A DNA stretch of 64,000 bases from Caballeronia sp. NK8 (lineage in GTDB: Bacteria; Pseudomonadota; Gammaproteobacteria; Burkholderiales; Burkholderiaceae): positions 992,001 to 1,056,000 of the forward strand of contig NZ_AP024323.1 in NCBI RefSeq assembly GCF_018408855.1, in the 5' to 3' direction. Under the pieces are notes generated by a model. That model saw nothing but the letters and a program-made list of their open reading frames with translations, was not told the origin of the DNA and searched no databases. Shown here piece after piece: positions 16,204 through 24,836 of the stretch (position 1 is its first letter; the number at the start of each line of letters is the position of its first letter). A program made the position numbers and the translations under genes.

Positions 16204-17613
16204 ATGAAGCGCTATCAAGCCCTTGCCGACACGATGGCCGCCGAGATCCGCGCGGGCCGGCTGGCCGTCGGCACGCGCCTGCCTTCGGTGCGGCATCTGA
16301 CGACGCAATACGGCGTCGGACAATCGACGGTCTTTCGGGCGTATTACCTGCTCGAAGAGTGGGGGCTGATTCGCGCGCGCGAGCGCTCCGGCTATTACGT
16401 CGCGCCGGGCGCGACGCTGCCGCCGCAAGCGCCGCCGCCCGCCCCGCTCACGGAGCCCGCGCCCATCGACGTGAGCAGTCTCGTCTTCTCCGTGCTCGAT
16501 GCCGTCAAGCGTCCGGACATCGTGCCGCTGGGTTCGGCGTTTCCATCGCCTGCGCTCTTTCCGTTGCCGCGTCTCGCGAAGTCGCTCGCGCACGCGGCCC
16601 GCATGCTCGATCCGTGGAGCACCGTCGTCGACATGCCGCCGGGCAACGAGCAACTGCGGCGGCAGATCGCGCTGCGTTACATCGGCATGGGCATCGCGCA
16701 GCCGGTGGACGAACTCATCGTCACGAACGGCGCGATGGAAGCGCTCACGCTCTGTCTGATGGCGGTGACGAAGCCCGGCGATGTCGTCGCGATCGAATCG
16801 CCGTGCTTCTATGCGGCGTTGCAGGCGGTCGAGCATCTGGGGCTGCGCGCGGTCGAGATTCCCGTCGATCCGCGTGATGGTCTCGATCTCGACGTGCTCG
16901 CCGAGGCGCTCGACAAGCATCCGGTGCGCGCGTGCTGGTTCATGACGAACTTCCAGAATCCGACCGGCGTGACGCTGTCCGTCGAGAAAAAGCGCGCGCT
17001 GGTCGCGTTGCTGGCGAAGCACGAGGTTCCGCTCATCGAGGACGACGTCTACGGCGAACTGCATTTCGCGCAGGATCGCCCACCACCCGCGAAAGCCTTC
17101 GATACCCAAGGGCTCGTGATGCATTGCGCATCGCTGTCGAAGACGCTCGCGCCGGGTTATCGGCTCGGCTGGGTCGCGGCGGGCCGCCACGCCAGCGCGA
17201 TCCGCCGTCTCAAGCTGATGACGAGCATCTCGACCAGCATTCCGATTCAGGCGGGCATCGCGGACTATCTTCAGCACGGCGGCTTCGACAAGCATCTGCG
17301 CAAGCTGCGCGGCGCCCTGCTCGCGCAACGCGACGCGATGGAGCACGCCATCGCGCGCTGGCTGGCGACGGACGTCGCGTGCGTGCGGCCCGACGGCGGC
17401 TATTTCATGTGGCTGCAACTGGCCGGACACGTCGACGCGATGCAGTTGCATCGGCGCGCGCTCGAACACGGCATCAACGTGACGCCGGGGCCGATCTTCT
17501 CCGCCCGCCACGCTTACGGGAATCACGTGCGCATCAACTTCGGCCATCCGTGGTCGCCGCAGATCGAAAGCGCGATGAAAACGCTCGGCACGCTGTTGCG
17601 CGCGGCATCCTGA
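16204..17613 (+). CDS. MocR-type regulator (GntR winged helix fused to aminotransferase domain)
   Basis: A 469-residue regulator with an N-terminal GntR winged helix (about residues 1-72, LPSVRHLTTQYGVGQSTVFR) and a fold-type I PLP aminotransferase-like domain. PLP-site features are present: NFQNPTGVTL, EDDVYGELHF and the Schiff-base lysine K313 in CASLSKTLAPGYRLGW. MocR proteins use PLP or amino-compound adducts as effectors. It is divergent from the lipoprotein-flavoprotein operon (155 bp) and 42 nt upstream of the nuclease-helicase gene, which has its own promoter. Its likely target is itself or the divergent operon. Confidence 0.9.
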   Translation: MKRYQALADTMAAEIRAGRLAVGTRLPSVRHLTTQYGVGQSTVFRAYYLLEEWGLIRARERSGYYVAPGATLPPQAPPPAPLTEPAPIDVSSLVFSVLDAVKRPDIVPLGSAFPSPALFPLPRLAKSLAHAARMLDPWSTVVDMPPGNEQLRRQIALRYIGMGIAQPVDELIVTNGAMEALTLCLMAVTKPGDVVAIESPCFYAALQAVEHLGLRAVEIPVDPRDGLDLDVLAEALDKHPVRACWFMTNFQNPTGVTLSVEKKRALVALLAKHEVPLIEDDVYGELHFAQDRPPPAKAFDTQGLVMHCASLSKTLAPGYRLGWVAAGRHASAIRRLKLMTSISTSIPIQAGIADYLQHGGFDKHLRKLRGALLAQRDAMEHAIARWLATDVACVRPDGGYFMWLQLAGHVDAMQLHRRALEHGINVTPGPIFSARHAYGNHVRINFGHPWSPQIESAMKTLGTLLRAAS

Positions 17614-17649
17614 AACACGCTTTGGCGGCGATAAGCGCATGCTAGACTG

Positions 17650-17665
17650 CTGTACATGCATACAG
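17650..17665 (+). promoter_or_regulatory. LexA (SOS) box overlapping the start codon of the nuclease-helicase gene
   Basis: CTGTACATGCATACAG fits the CTGT-N8-ACAG consensus exactly. The helicase ATG (17656-17658) is inside it. A plausible promoter just upstream (TTTGGC near 17621, TAGACT at 17643-17648) would start transcription at or next to the ATG, so LexA would cover the start point. Confidence 0.85.
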
Positions 17666-19971
17666 TACCCGAGCCCGCCTACACGGTCGCCGTGCGCGCG
17701 CTGTGCGAGTTCACGGCGAAGCAGGGCGATCTCGATCTGCGCTTCACGCCGACGCCGAGCGCGCAGGAAGGCGTCGCGGGCCACGTGACCGTCACGGGCC
17801 GGCGGCCGGCCGGCTACCAGAAGGAAATCTCGCTGTCGGAAACCTGGGGGCCGCTGTGCGTGCGTGGCCGCGCCGACGGCTACGATCCCGCGCTCAACCG
17901 GCTCGAAGAGATCAAGACGCATCGCGGCAGGCTCGAATCGATGCCGCAGAATCATCGGCATCTGCATTGGGCGCAGGCGCGCGTCTACGGGCATCTGATG
18001 TGCCGCAAGCTCGGGCTCGACGCCATCGAGATCGCGCTCGTCTATTTCGATATCGTCGATCAGAGCGAGAGCGTGCTCGTCGAGACGCAGACGGCCAGCG
18101 CGCTCGCCGCGCATTTCGAGGCGCAGTGCGAACGCTTCATCGCGTGGGCGCGGCAGGAACTCGCGCACGCCGCCGCGCGCGACGCCGCACTCTCCGCGCT
18201 CGCGTTTCCGCACGCGGATTTCCGGCCCGGCCAGCGCGCGCTCGCGGAAGCGGTGTATCGCTCGGCGGTGTCGGGGCGCTGTCTTGCCGTGCAGGCGCCG
18301 ACTGGCATCGGCAAGACGGTCGGCACGCTCTTTCCGCTTCTCAAGGCGTGGCCGGGCCAGCGACTCGACAAGATCTTCTTTCTCACGGCGAAAAGCGCGG
18401 GACGCCAGTTGGCGCTCGATGCGCTGACGACGCTCGCCGCGACGCTCTTGCGCGTCGTCGAACTCGTCGCGCGCGACAAGGCTTGTGAATATCCGGATCG
18501 CGCGTGTCACGGCGAATCGTGTCCGCTCGCGCGCGGCTTCTACGATCGCCTCGCCGATGCGCGCGCCGCCGCGCTCGACTGCGCGCAGCTCGATCGCGCG
18601 TCGATTGCCGAGGTCGCGCGGCGGCATGAAGTCTGTCCGTACTATCTGAGCCAGGAACTGTCGCGCTGGGGCGATGTGATCGTCGGCGATTACAACTACT
18701 ACTTCGATACCAGCGCGATGCTGTTCGCGCTCGCGGAGGCGAATCGCTGGCGCGTGGCGGTGCTCGTCGACGAAGCTCACAATCTCGTCGAACGCGCGCG
18801 CGGCATGTATTCCGCGACGCTCGATCAGGCCGCCTTCAACGCGATGCGCCGTGGCGCGCCGCCGTTGCTGAAAAAGGCGCTCAGCCGTGTCGCGCGAAGC
18901 TGGAACGAGACGGCGAGCGACCAGCACGCCGCCGGCGTCGAATACGCGGCGCATCCGGAATCGCCCGCGCGGTTTCTGAACGCGCTCGGGCAAGCCGTCT
19001 CGCTGATGACCGAGACGCTCGGCGAGCTACCCGACGTTTTTACGCCCGACACCCTGCGCTTCTATTTCGATGCGCTGCATTTCACGCGCATCGCGGAGCG
19101 TTTCGGGACGCACTCGATCTTCGACATCACGCTCGCGGCTTCGGCCACGAAAAAGCCCAACGCCGTGCTGTGCCTGCGCAACGTGATTCCCGCGCCGCAT
19201 CTCGCGCCGCGTTTCGCGCGCGCGCACTGCGTCGCACTCTTTTCCGCGACGCTCACGCCCGCGCATTTCTACGCCGACACGCTCGGGCTGCCGCAGTCGA
19301 GCGTGCGTATCGATGTCGAATCGCCCTTCTCCGCCGATCAACTCGACGTGCGCGCGATCGCCGATCTCTCCACGCGCTATCGCGACCGCGAGCGCTCGGT
19401 GGATCGCATCGCGGATCTCATCGCCGCGCAGTATTTCCGCGCCGAAGGCAACTATCTGAGCTTCTTCAGCAGCTTCGACTATCTCGCGCAAGTGGCGGCG
19501 GCGCTCGCGGCGCGGCATCCGTCGATTCCATGCTGGCAGCAGTCCCGCGCGATGAGCGAGGCGGCGCAACGCGAATTTCTCGCGCGCTTCGTGCCAGACG
19601 GACGCGGCGTCGGCTTCGCGGTGCTGGGCGGCGCGTTCGGCGAAGCGATCGACTTGCCGGGCACGCGGCTCATCGGCGCGTTCGTCGCGACGCTCGGCCT
19701 GCCGCAGTTGAACCCCGTCAACCAGCAGATGAAGGCGCGCATGCACGAAGCGTTCGGCGAAGGCTACGCGTACACGTATCTCTTTCCCGGCTTGCAGAAA
19801 GTCGTGCAGGCGGCCGGTCGCGTGATTCGCGGGCCGCTCGATCGCGGCGTGCTGTTTCTGATCGACGACCGCTTCGCGCGCGCCGAGGTGCGGCGTCTGC
19901 TGCCCGCGTGGTGGCGGGTGAAGGTGCTGCGGCAACGTGACCTGAACGTTTCGGCGGATTCGACCATTTAG
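17656..19971 (+). CDS. PD-(D/E)XK nuclease fused to XPD/DinG-type iron-sulfur DNA helicase
   Basis: A 771-residue DNA-repair protein. Residues about 60-115 show RecB-family nuclease motifs: D74 (GRADGYD), E85-I-K87 and Q107-x3-Y111 (HWAQARVYGH). The helicase follows, with Walker A K220 (APTGIGKT), four cysteines placed for a 4Fe-4S cluster (C277, C284, C289, C327) and the DEAH box at residues 372-375 (VDEAHNL). The C-terminal motifs include FSATLT, FFSSFDYL and QAAGRVIRG. No ribosome site precedes the ATG, so the message may be leaderless. A LexA box overlaps the start, making it an SOS gene. Confidence 0.88.
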   Translation: MHTVPEPAYTVAVRALCEFTAKQGDLDLRFTPTPSAQEGVAGHVTVTGRRPAGYQKEISLSETWGPLCVRGRADGYDPALNRLEEIKTHRGRLESMPQNHRHLHWAQARVYGHLMCRKLGLDAIEIALVYFDIVDQSESVLVETQTASALAAHFEAQCERFIAWARQELAHAAARDAALSALAFPHADFRPGQRALAEAVYRSAVSGRCLAVQAPTGIGKTVGTLFPLLKAWPGQRLDKIFFLTAKSAGRQLALDALTTLAATLLRVVELVARDKACEYPDRACHGESCPLARGFYDRLADARAAALDCAQLDRASIAEVARRHEVCPYYLSQELSRWGDVIVGDYNYYFDTSAMLFALAEANRWRVAVLVDEAHNLVERARGMYSATLDQAAFNAMRRGAPPLLKKALSRVARSWNETASDQHAAGVEYAAHPESPARFLNALGQAVSLMTETLGELPDVFTPDTLRFYFDALHFTRIAERFGTHSIFDITLAASATKKPNAVLCLRNVIPAPHLAPRFARAHCVALFSATLTPAHFYADTLGLPQSSVRIDVESPFSADQLDVRAIADLSTRYRDRERSVDRIADLIAAQYFRAEGNYLSFFSSFDYLAQVAAALAARHPSIPCWQQSRAMSEAAQREFLARFVPDGRGVGFAVLGGAFGEAIDLPGTRLIGAFVATLGLPQLNPVNQQMKARMHEAFGEGYAYTYLFPGLQKVVQAAGRVIRGPLDRGVLFLIDDRFARAEVRRLLPAWWRVKVLRQRDLNVSADSTI

Positions 19972-20091
19972 ACCGGCGCGACGACGCCGTTAACTGGTCA
20001 AATCGCGGGCATTTGTCTTGCTGCGCTTTGGCGCCTGAGGACGCGCAGATGTCGCTTAACGGGCCGCCAGAGCCCTCTATTGGAGAACCCC

Positions 20092-20586
20092 ATGTCTATC
20101 GCTCAAACCCCGCGACCCATTGATGCGCTCGACATGCTCGAAGCCGATCACCGTGCGATCGAACAATTGTTCGATGCCTTCGAACGCGCCGACGCCAACG
20201 ATTTCGAGCGCAGGAACGCGCTCGCGCAGCGCGCGTGCGAGTTGCTGACGATTCACACGATCGTCGAGGAAGAATTGCTGTATGCCGATGCCCAGCATGC
20301 GCTCGCCGCGCACGAACGCATCGATGTGGATGAGGCCTATGTCGAGCATTTTCTCGTCAAGACGCTGATCGAACGGCTCACGAACCTGAAAGCGGGCGAA
20401 GACGGCTTCGACGCGACCTTCAAGGTGCTCAAGGAAAACACGACCCATCACATCGAGGAAGAAGAATCCACGCTCTTTCCGGAAGTGCGCAGAGCGAAGA
20501 TGGAACTCGTCGCGCTCGGCGCGAAGATGGCCGCGCGCAAGGCCGCGCTGCAGGAGCGCATCGCGGAGACCGCGATGGCGCATTGA
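20092..20586 (+). CDS. Hemerythrin HHE-domain protein
   Basis: A 164-residue four-helix-bundle protein with two HHE motifs: MLEADHRAIEQLFDAFE and HTIVEEELLYADAQH in the first half, then HFLVKTLIERL and HHIEEEESTLFPEV in the second. It is expected to bind a di-iron centre and sense or carry oxygen or nitric oxide, or buffer iron. GGAG lies 8 nt before the ATG at 20092. It stands between the SOS helicase and a 2OG-Fe(II) oxygenase gene, both plus strand. Confidence 0.9.
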   Translation: MSIAQTPRPIDALDMLEADHRAIEQLFDAFERADANDFERRNALAQRACELLTIHTIVEEELLYADAQHALAAHERIDVDEAYVEHFLVKTLIERLTNLKAGEDGFDATFKVLKENTTHHIEEEESTLFPEVRRAKMELVALGAKMAARKAALQERIAETAMAH

Positions 20587-20680
20587 CCGCCGGCGCGAAT
20601 TGCACAGCAAGACCCGGAGTGCGTGAACCGGGCGCCCGGCGCACACTGCGGGCACGCTCACGCACATCCGGAGAAACGAC

Positions 20681-21415
20681 ATGAAGGTGCTCGAACGCGC
20701 AACGGCGGCGAATATGGAAGCACGCATCGACGCGCTCGACTGGGCCGATCTCGAAGCCCAACTGGATGGCTACGGCTGCGCCACGACGCCCGCGCTCCTC
20801 ACGCCCGAAGAATGCCAGGCGCTTGCCGCCCAGTACGATCGCGACGGGATTTTTCGCAGCCGCGTCGTGATGGAGCGCCACGGCTTCGGGCGCGGCGAAT
20901 ACAAGTACTTCGCGTATCCCCTGCCCGACACGCTCGAGCGCGTGCGGCGCGCGGTCTATCCGCATCTCGCGCCGGTCGCCAATCGCTGGAATGAGGTGAT
21001 GCGTATCGAGACGCGCTATCCGCGTGAGCACGCGGCGTTCATCGAGCGCTGTCATCGCGCGGGGCAGACGCGGCCGACGCCCTTGTTGCTACGTTACGTG
21101 CCCGGCGATTTCAACTGCCTGCATCAGGATCTCTACGGCGAACACGTATTCCCGATTCAGATGGCGATCCTGCTTTCCGCGCCCGGCCGCGATTTCACCG
21201 GCGGCGAATTCGTGATGACCGAGCAGCGTCCGCGCATGCAGTCGCGCGCGGAAGTCGTGCCGCTGTCACAGGGCGATGCGGTGTTCTTCGCCGTGCATCA
21301 TCGGCCGGTGCAGGGCACGCGCGGGCCGTATCGCGTGAACATGAAGCACGGCGTGAGCCGCCTGCGCTCGGGGCGGCGGCACATGCTGGGGGTGATCTTT
21401 CACGACGCGCGGTGA
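20681..21415 (+). CDS. 2-oxoglutarate/Fe(II)-dependent oxygenase
   Basis: A 244-residue jelly-roll oxygenase. The iron-binding HxD is H148-x-D150 (CLHQDLYGEHVFP). The distal His and 2-oxoglutarate-binding Arg are expected in MKHGVSRLRSGRR near the C-terminus. The blocks LLSAPGRDFTGGEFVMTEQR and VPLSQGDAVFFAV are typical of a bacterial 2OG-FeII_Oxy family often seen near alkylation-repair genes, though none is adjacent here. The substrate is unknown. GGAGAAACGAC precedes the ATG. It converges with ribA, with 9 nt between. Confidence 0.88.
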   Translation: MKVLERATAANMEARIDALDWADLEAQLDGYGCATTPALLTPEECQALAAQYDRDGIFRSRVVMERHGFGRGEYKYFAYPLPDTLERVRRAVYPHLAPVANRWNEVMRIETRYPREHAAFIERCHRAGQTRPTPLLLRYVPGDFNCLHQDLYGEHVFPIQMAILLSAPGRDFTGGEFVMTEQRPRMQSRAEVVPLSQGDAVFFAVHHRPVQGTRGPYRVNMKHGVSRLRSGRRHMLGVIFHDAR

Positions 21416-21424
21416 GCGCGGGTC

Positions 21425-22093
21425 TTATTCGTTCTCGTCGAAGTAATGCCCGAAGCGCGCCTGCTTCGTCTTGATGTAACGCTCGTTTTCCTCGCGCATC
21501 GGAATGGCGAGCGCGACACGTTCGCACACGGGAATATCGTGCTTGAGCAGCGTGTCGAATTTCGACGGATTGTTGCTCATCAGACGCACCGACTTCACGT
21601 TCATCGAGCGCAGGATCGCGGCGGCGGAGTCGTATTCGCGCGCGTCGTCGGGCAGGCCGAGATGCAGGTTCGCATCGACGGTATCGAGTCCCTGTTCCTG
21701 CAGCGCATACGCCCGGATCTTGTTGGCAAGGCCGATGCCGCGCCCTTCATGCCCGCGCAGATACAGCAGAATGCCGCGATCCTCCGCGGCGATATAGCGC
21801 AGCGCCAGATCGAGCTGCTCGCCGCAATCGCAGCGGTAGGAGCCGAAGACATCGCCCGTCACGCATTCGGAATGCAGGCGCGTCAGCACCGAGTCGCCGT
21901 TGCTCACGTCGCCCATCACGAAAGCGATGTGCTCGACGTCCGTGTGCTTCACGCGATAAACGTAGGAATCGAAGGTGCCGTAGCGGGTCGGAATCGTGGC
22001 GGTCGCGACGAGTTCGACATCCGCGCACTCATCGCATTCGCCGAAGCGGTGTTGCGGGTTCTGCACGTCCTGCGGGGGAGAAGCGGTTTTCAT
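21425..22093 (-). CDS. ribA: GTP cyclohydrolase II
   Basis: First enzyme of riboflavin synthesis; opens GTP to 2,5-diamino-6-ribosylamino-pyrimidinone phosphate, formate and pyrophosphate. The 222-residue protein has the zinc ligands in [20 protein letters not shown], the catalytic block [15 protein letters not shown] and the GTP-binding [10 protein letters not shown]. The N-terminal 25 residues carry an extra CDEC pair ([10 protein letters not shown]). It is a single-domain RibA, not fused to RibB. No FMN riboswitch is apparent upstream. Confidence 0.93.
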   Translation of the reverse strand: MKTASPPQDVQNPQHRFGECDECADVELVATATIPTRYGTFDSYVYRVKHTDVEHIAFVMGDVSNGDSVLTRLHSECVTGDVFGSYRCDCGEQLDLALRYIAAEDRGILLYLRGHEGRGIGLANKIRAYALQEQGLDTVDANLHLGLPDDAREYDSAAAILRSMNVKSVRLMSNNPSKFDTLLKHDIPVCERVALAIPMREENERYIKTKQARFGHYFDENE

Positions 22094-22376
22094 AGATCAA
22101 TCTGCGAGTCCACGACGGCGGACGATGACTCGATGAATCACGCCCATCGCGCCAGCCCGGTCCGTCATGTTAAGGCTCATCGGGAAAGTTTGCAGATTGT
22201 CGCACGGCGCGCGCCGCTTCTCGCGCTTTCCCGTACGGACGTTCCGCTTATCGAATCCGTCAACCCCGACTCCGGAAATTCCGAATTTCATGCCATCGCC
22301 GTTGAAATGAAGATGTAAGACACCATGTCTTTCAGAGCAGCGTGTGGATGCGGGAAAACGAGAAAATATCGGGCCG
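22094..22376. other. Divergent ribA-ahpC gap, upstream part
   Basis: About 283 bp before the OxyR site. It should contain the ribA promoter. I see no ORF worth reporting and no RNA gene; the sequence near 22270 (TCCGGAAATTCCGAA) is a short imperfect palindrome of unknown meaning. Confidence 0.45.
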
Positions 22377-22413
22377 ATAGGCCATCGCTATCTCGACAAT
22401 AAAATCAATCCAC
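22377..22413 (+). promoter_or_regulatory. OxyR binding site upstream of ahpC
   Basis: The spacing fits the four-part OxyR motif: ATAG (22377-22380), 7 nt, CTAT (22388-22391), 7 nt, ATAA (22399-22402), 7 nt, CCAC (22410-22413). The first two quarters match the ATAG/CTAT consensus exactly, the third by three of four bases, the last poorly. It ends directly before the -35 region, the position of an activator. Confidence 0.75.
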
Positions 22414-22443
22414 TTCGCAAGTGTGATAGCTTTCCTGTATAGT
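22414..22443 (+). promoter_or_regulatory. ahpC promoter
   Basis: The -10 box TATAGT (22438-22443) lies 18 bp after a poor -35 box TTCGCA (22414-22419). A weak -35 next to an OxyR site is usual for activator-dependent promoters. The start point would be near 22450, and AAAGAGG lies before the ahpC ATG. Confidence 0.65.
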
Positions 22444-22484
22444 TCACGTACTTCTTCAACACCACTCCAAAGAGGAATCTGGTA

Positions 22485-23048
22485 ATGCCCATCATCAACA
22501 GTCAAGTCAAGCCGTTCAAAGCAACCGCCTACCACAATGGCGACTTCCAGACCGTCACCGATGAAAGCCTGAAGGGCAAGTGGTCGGTGTTCGTGTTCTA
22601 CCCGGCCGACTTCACGTTCGTGTGCCCGACCGAATTGGGCGACCTGGCTGACCGTTACGACGAATTCAAGAAGCTGGGCGTGGAAATCTACTCGGTGTCG
22701 ACCGACACGCACTTCACGCACAAGGCATGGCACGACACGTCGGACACGATCCAGAAGATCAAGTACCCGATGATCGCCGACCCGACGCTCGCAATCTCGC
22801 GCGCTTTCGACGTGCTGATCGAGGAAGAAGGCCTGGCGCTGCGCGGCACGTTCGTGATCAATCCGGAAGGCCAGATCAAGCTGTGCGAAATCCACGACAA
22901 CGGCATCGGCCGTGACGCCGGCGAACTGCTCCGCAAGGTTCAGGCAGCGCAATACATCGCCAAGCACCCGGGTCAAGTGTGCCCCGCCAAGTGGACGCCG
23001 GGCGCTGAAACGCTGACCCCGTCGCTCGACCTGATCGGCAAGATCTAA
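22485..23048 (+). CDS. ahpC: Alkyl hydroperoxide reductase subunit C (typical 2-Cys peroxiredoxin)
   Basis: Peroxidase that reduces hydrogen peroxide and organic hydroperoxides, recycled by AhpF. The 187-residue protein has the peroxidatic C47 (FTFVCPTE) and resolving C166 ([10 protein letters not shown]), and the GGLG-equivalent region of sensitive 2-Cys peroxiredoxins ([13 protein letters not shown]). Length matches the E. coli protein. It is the first gene of ahpC-ahpF, and the OxyR-type site upstream explains peroxide induction. Confidence 0.96.
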   Translation: MPIINSQVKPFKATAYHNGDFQTVTDESLKGKWSVFVFYPADFTFVCPTELGDLADRYDEFKKLGVEIYSVSTDTHFTHKAWHDTSDTIQKIKYPMIADPTLAISRAFDVLIEEEGLALRGTFVINPEGQIKLCEIHDNGIGRDAGELLRKVQAAQYIAKHPGQVCPAKWTPGAETLTPSLDLIGKI

Positions 23049-23070
23049 GCCTCGTCACGAGCGCTGCATC

Positions 23071-23143
23071 GAACCTGCCGCGATTCAGCGGCGGGTTCAC
23101 CCCAAAAGACGCCTTCGTCCGGCGCTGCGAGCTTCGCAGCGCC
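23071..23143 (+). other. Two intercistronic hairpins between ahpC and ahpF
   Basis: The first hairpin pairs GAACCTGCCGC with GCGGCGGGTTC (23071-23097). The second is a perfect 10-bp stem, GGCGCTGCGA with TCGCAGCGCC around a 3-nt loop (23121-23143). Neither has a T run, so they are not simple terminators. They could stabilise the ahpC part of the message or reduce ahpF expression, as expected when AhpC is needed in excess. Confidence 0.6.
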
Positions 23144-23190
23144 GCGGTGAAGCGCGTCTGCACTACCCAAGTCAAGGAACGGACATCGCC

Positions 23191-24777
23191 ATGCTCGACG
23201 CCAATCTCAAGAACCAGTTAAAAGCGTATTTGGAAAAAGTCACCCGGCCGATCGAACTCGTCGCCTTCCTCGACGACGGCGACAAGTCGCGCGAGCTGAA
23301 AAGCCTGCTCGACGAGATCGCCTCGCTGTCGCACCAGATCAGCGTCGTCGAGAAAGAGGACGCCAGCGTGCGTCGTCCGTCCTTCACCATCGGCGAGGCG
23401 GGCAAGACCGCGGGCATCCAGTTCGCCGGCATTCCGATGGGCCATGAATTCACGTCGCTCGTGCTTGCGCTGTTGCAGACGGGCGGCCATCCGATCAAGC
23501 TCGACGACGCCACCATCGAGCAGATCCGCAACCTCGACGGCGACTTCGCATTCGAGACGTATTTCTCGCTGTCGTGCCAGAACTGCCCGGAAGTGGTGCA
23601 GGCGCTGAACGTGATGGCGATCATCAATCCGCGCATCAGACACGTCGCGATCGACGGCGCGTTGTTCCAGAAGGAAGTGGAAGACCGTCAGGTGATGTCC
23701 GTGCCGATGATGTTCATCAACGGCGAGAGCTTCGGCTCGGGTCGCATGGGCGTAAAGGAAATTCTGGCGAAACTGGACACGGGCGCATCGGCGCGCGCCG
23801 CGAAGGAACTGGAAAACAAGCCGGTGTTCGACACGCTGATCGTCGGCGGCGGTCCGGCTGGCGCGGCTGCGGCGATCTATTCGGCGCGCAAGGGCATCGC
23901 GACGGGCGTCGTCGCCGAGCGCTTCGGCGGCCAGGTGCTCGACACGATGGCGATTGAAAACTTCGTCTCCGTGCAGGAAACCGAGGGACCGAAGTTCGCG
24001 ACGGCGCTGGAACAGCACGTGAAAAGCTATGAAGTCGACGTGATGGACGTGCAGCGCGCCGAGAAGCTCGTGCCGGGCCGCATCAACGAGATTCATCTGG
24101 CGAGCGGCGCGGTGCTGAAGGCGAAGACCGTGATTCTGTCGACCGGCGCGCGCTGGCGCGAAATCAACGTGCCGGGCGAGCGCGAGTATCGCGGCCGCGG
24201 CGTGGCGTACTGCCCTCACTGCGACGGCCCGCTCTTCAAGGGCAAGCGCGTCGCGGTGATCGGCGGCGGCAATTCGGGCGTGGAAGCGGCGATCGATCTC
24301 GCGGGCCTCGTCTCGGCGGTGACGCTGATCGAATTCGGCAACGAACTGCGCGCCGACGCGGTGCTGCAGAAGAAGCTGCGCAGCCTCGCGAACGTGACGA
24401 TCGTCACCGAGGCGCAGACGACCGAAGTCACCGGCGATGGCAAGAAGGTCAACGGCATCACGTACACGGACCGCGCGACGGGCGCGAGTCATCATGTCGA
24501 ACTGGAAGGCGTGTTCGTGCAGATCGGTCTCGTGCCGAACACCGAATGGCTGAAGGGCACGGTGGAATTGTCGAAGCACGGCGAGATCGTGGTCGACGCG
24601 CGCGGCGCGACGTCCTTGCCGGGCGTGTTCGCGGCGGGCGACGTGACGACGGTGCCCTACAAGCAGATCGTGATCGCGGTCGGCGAAGGCGCGAAGGCAT
24701 CGCTCTCGGCGTTCGATCATCTGATCCGGGCGTCGGTGGAAGACGAAGCAGTGGTCGAAGAAGAAGCGACGGCCTGA
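23191..24777 (+). CDS. ahpF: Alkyl hydroperoxide reductase subunit F
   Basis: NADH-dependent flavoprotein that reduces AhpC, 528 residues. The N-terminal tandem thioredoxin-like domain has C129-x2-C132 (LSCQNCPEV). The thioredoxin-reductase-like part carries the FAD motif [17 protein letters not shown], the redox pair C341-x2-C344 (YCPHCDG), the NADH motif [15 protein letters not shown] and the C-terminal FAD block [15 protein letters not shown]. It is the second gene of the ahpCF operon, followed by a strong terminator. Confidence 0.96.
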   Translation: MLDANLKNQLKAYLEKVTRPIELVAFLDDGDKSRELKSLLDEIASLSHQISVVEKEDASVRRPSFTIGEAGKTAGIQFAGIPMGHEFTSLVLALLQTGGHPIKLDDATIEQIRNLDGDFAFETYFSLSCQNCPEVVQALNVMAIINPRIRHVAIDGALFQKEVEDRQVMSVPMMFINGESFGSGRMGVKEILAKLDTGASARAAKELENKPVFDTLIVGGGPAGAAAAIYSARKGIATGVVAERFGGQVLDTMAIENFVSVQETEGPKFATALEQHVKSYEVDVMDVQRAEKLVPGRINEIHLASGAVLKAKTVILSTGARWREINVPGEREYRGRGVAYCPHCDGPLFKGKRVAVIGGGNSGVEAAIDLAGLVSAVTLIEFGNELRADAVLQKKLRSLANVTIVTEAQTTEVTGDGKKVNGITYTDRATGASHHVELEGVFVQIGLVPNTEWLKGTVELSKHGEIVVDARGATSLPGVFAAGDVTTVPYKQIVIAVGEGAKASLSAFDHLIRASVEDEAVVEEEATA

Positions 24778-24806
24778 GCGTAGCTCGGGTGTCGTAGTGA
24801 CCGGAA

Positions 24807-24836
24807 GGCGGACGGGGCGACCCGTTCGCCTTTTTT
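24807..24836 (+). terminator. Rho-independent terminator after ahpF
   Basis: GGCGGACGGG, loop GCGA, CCCGTTCGCC followed by six T (24831-24836). The T run overlaps the last two bases of the convergent sensor-kinase gene's stop codon. Confidence 0.88.

Noticed and set aside
16192..18993. A 933-codon open frame on the minus strand across the MocR and helicase genes
   Set aside because: It spans two clear plus-strand genes and has the composition of an antisense shadow.
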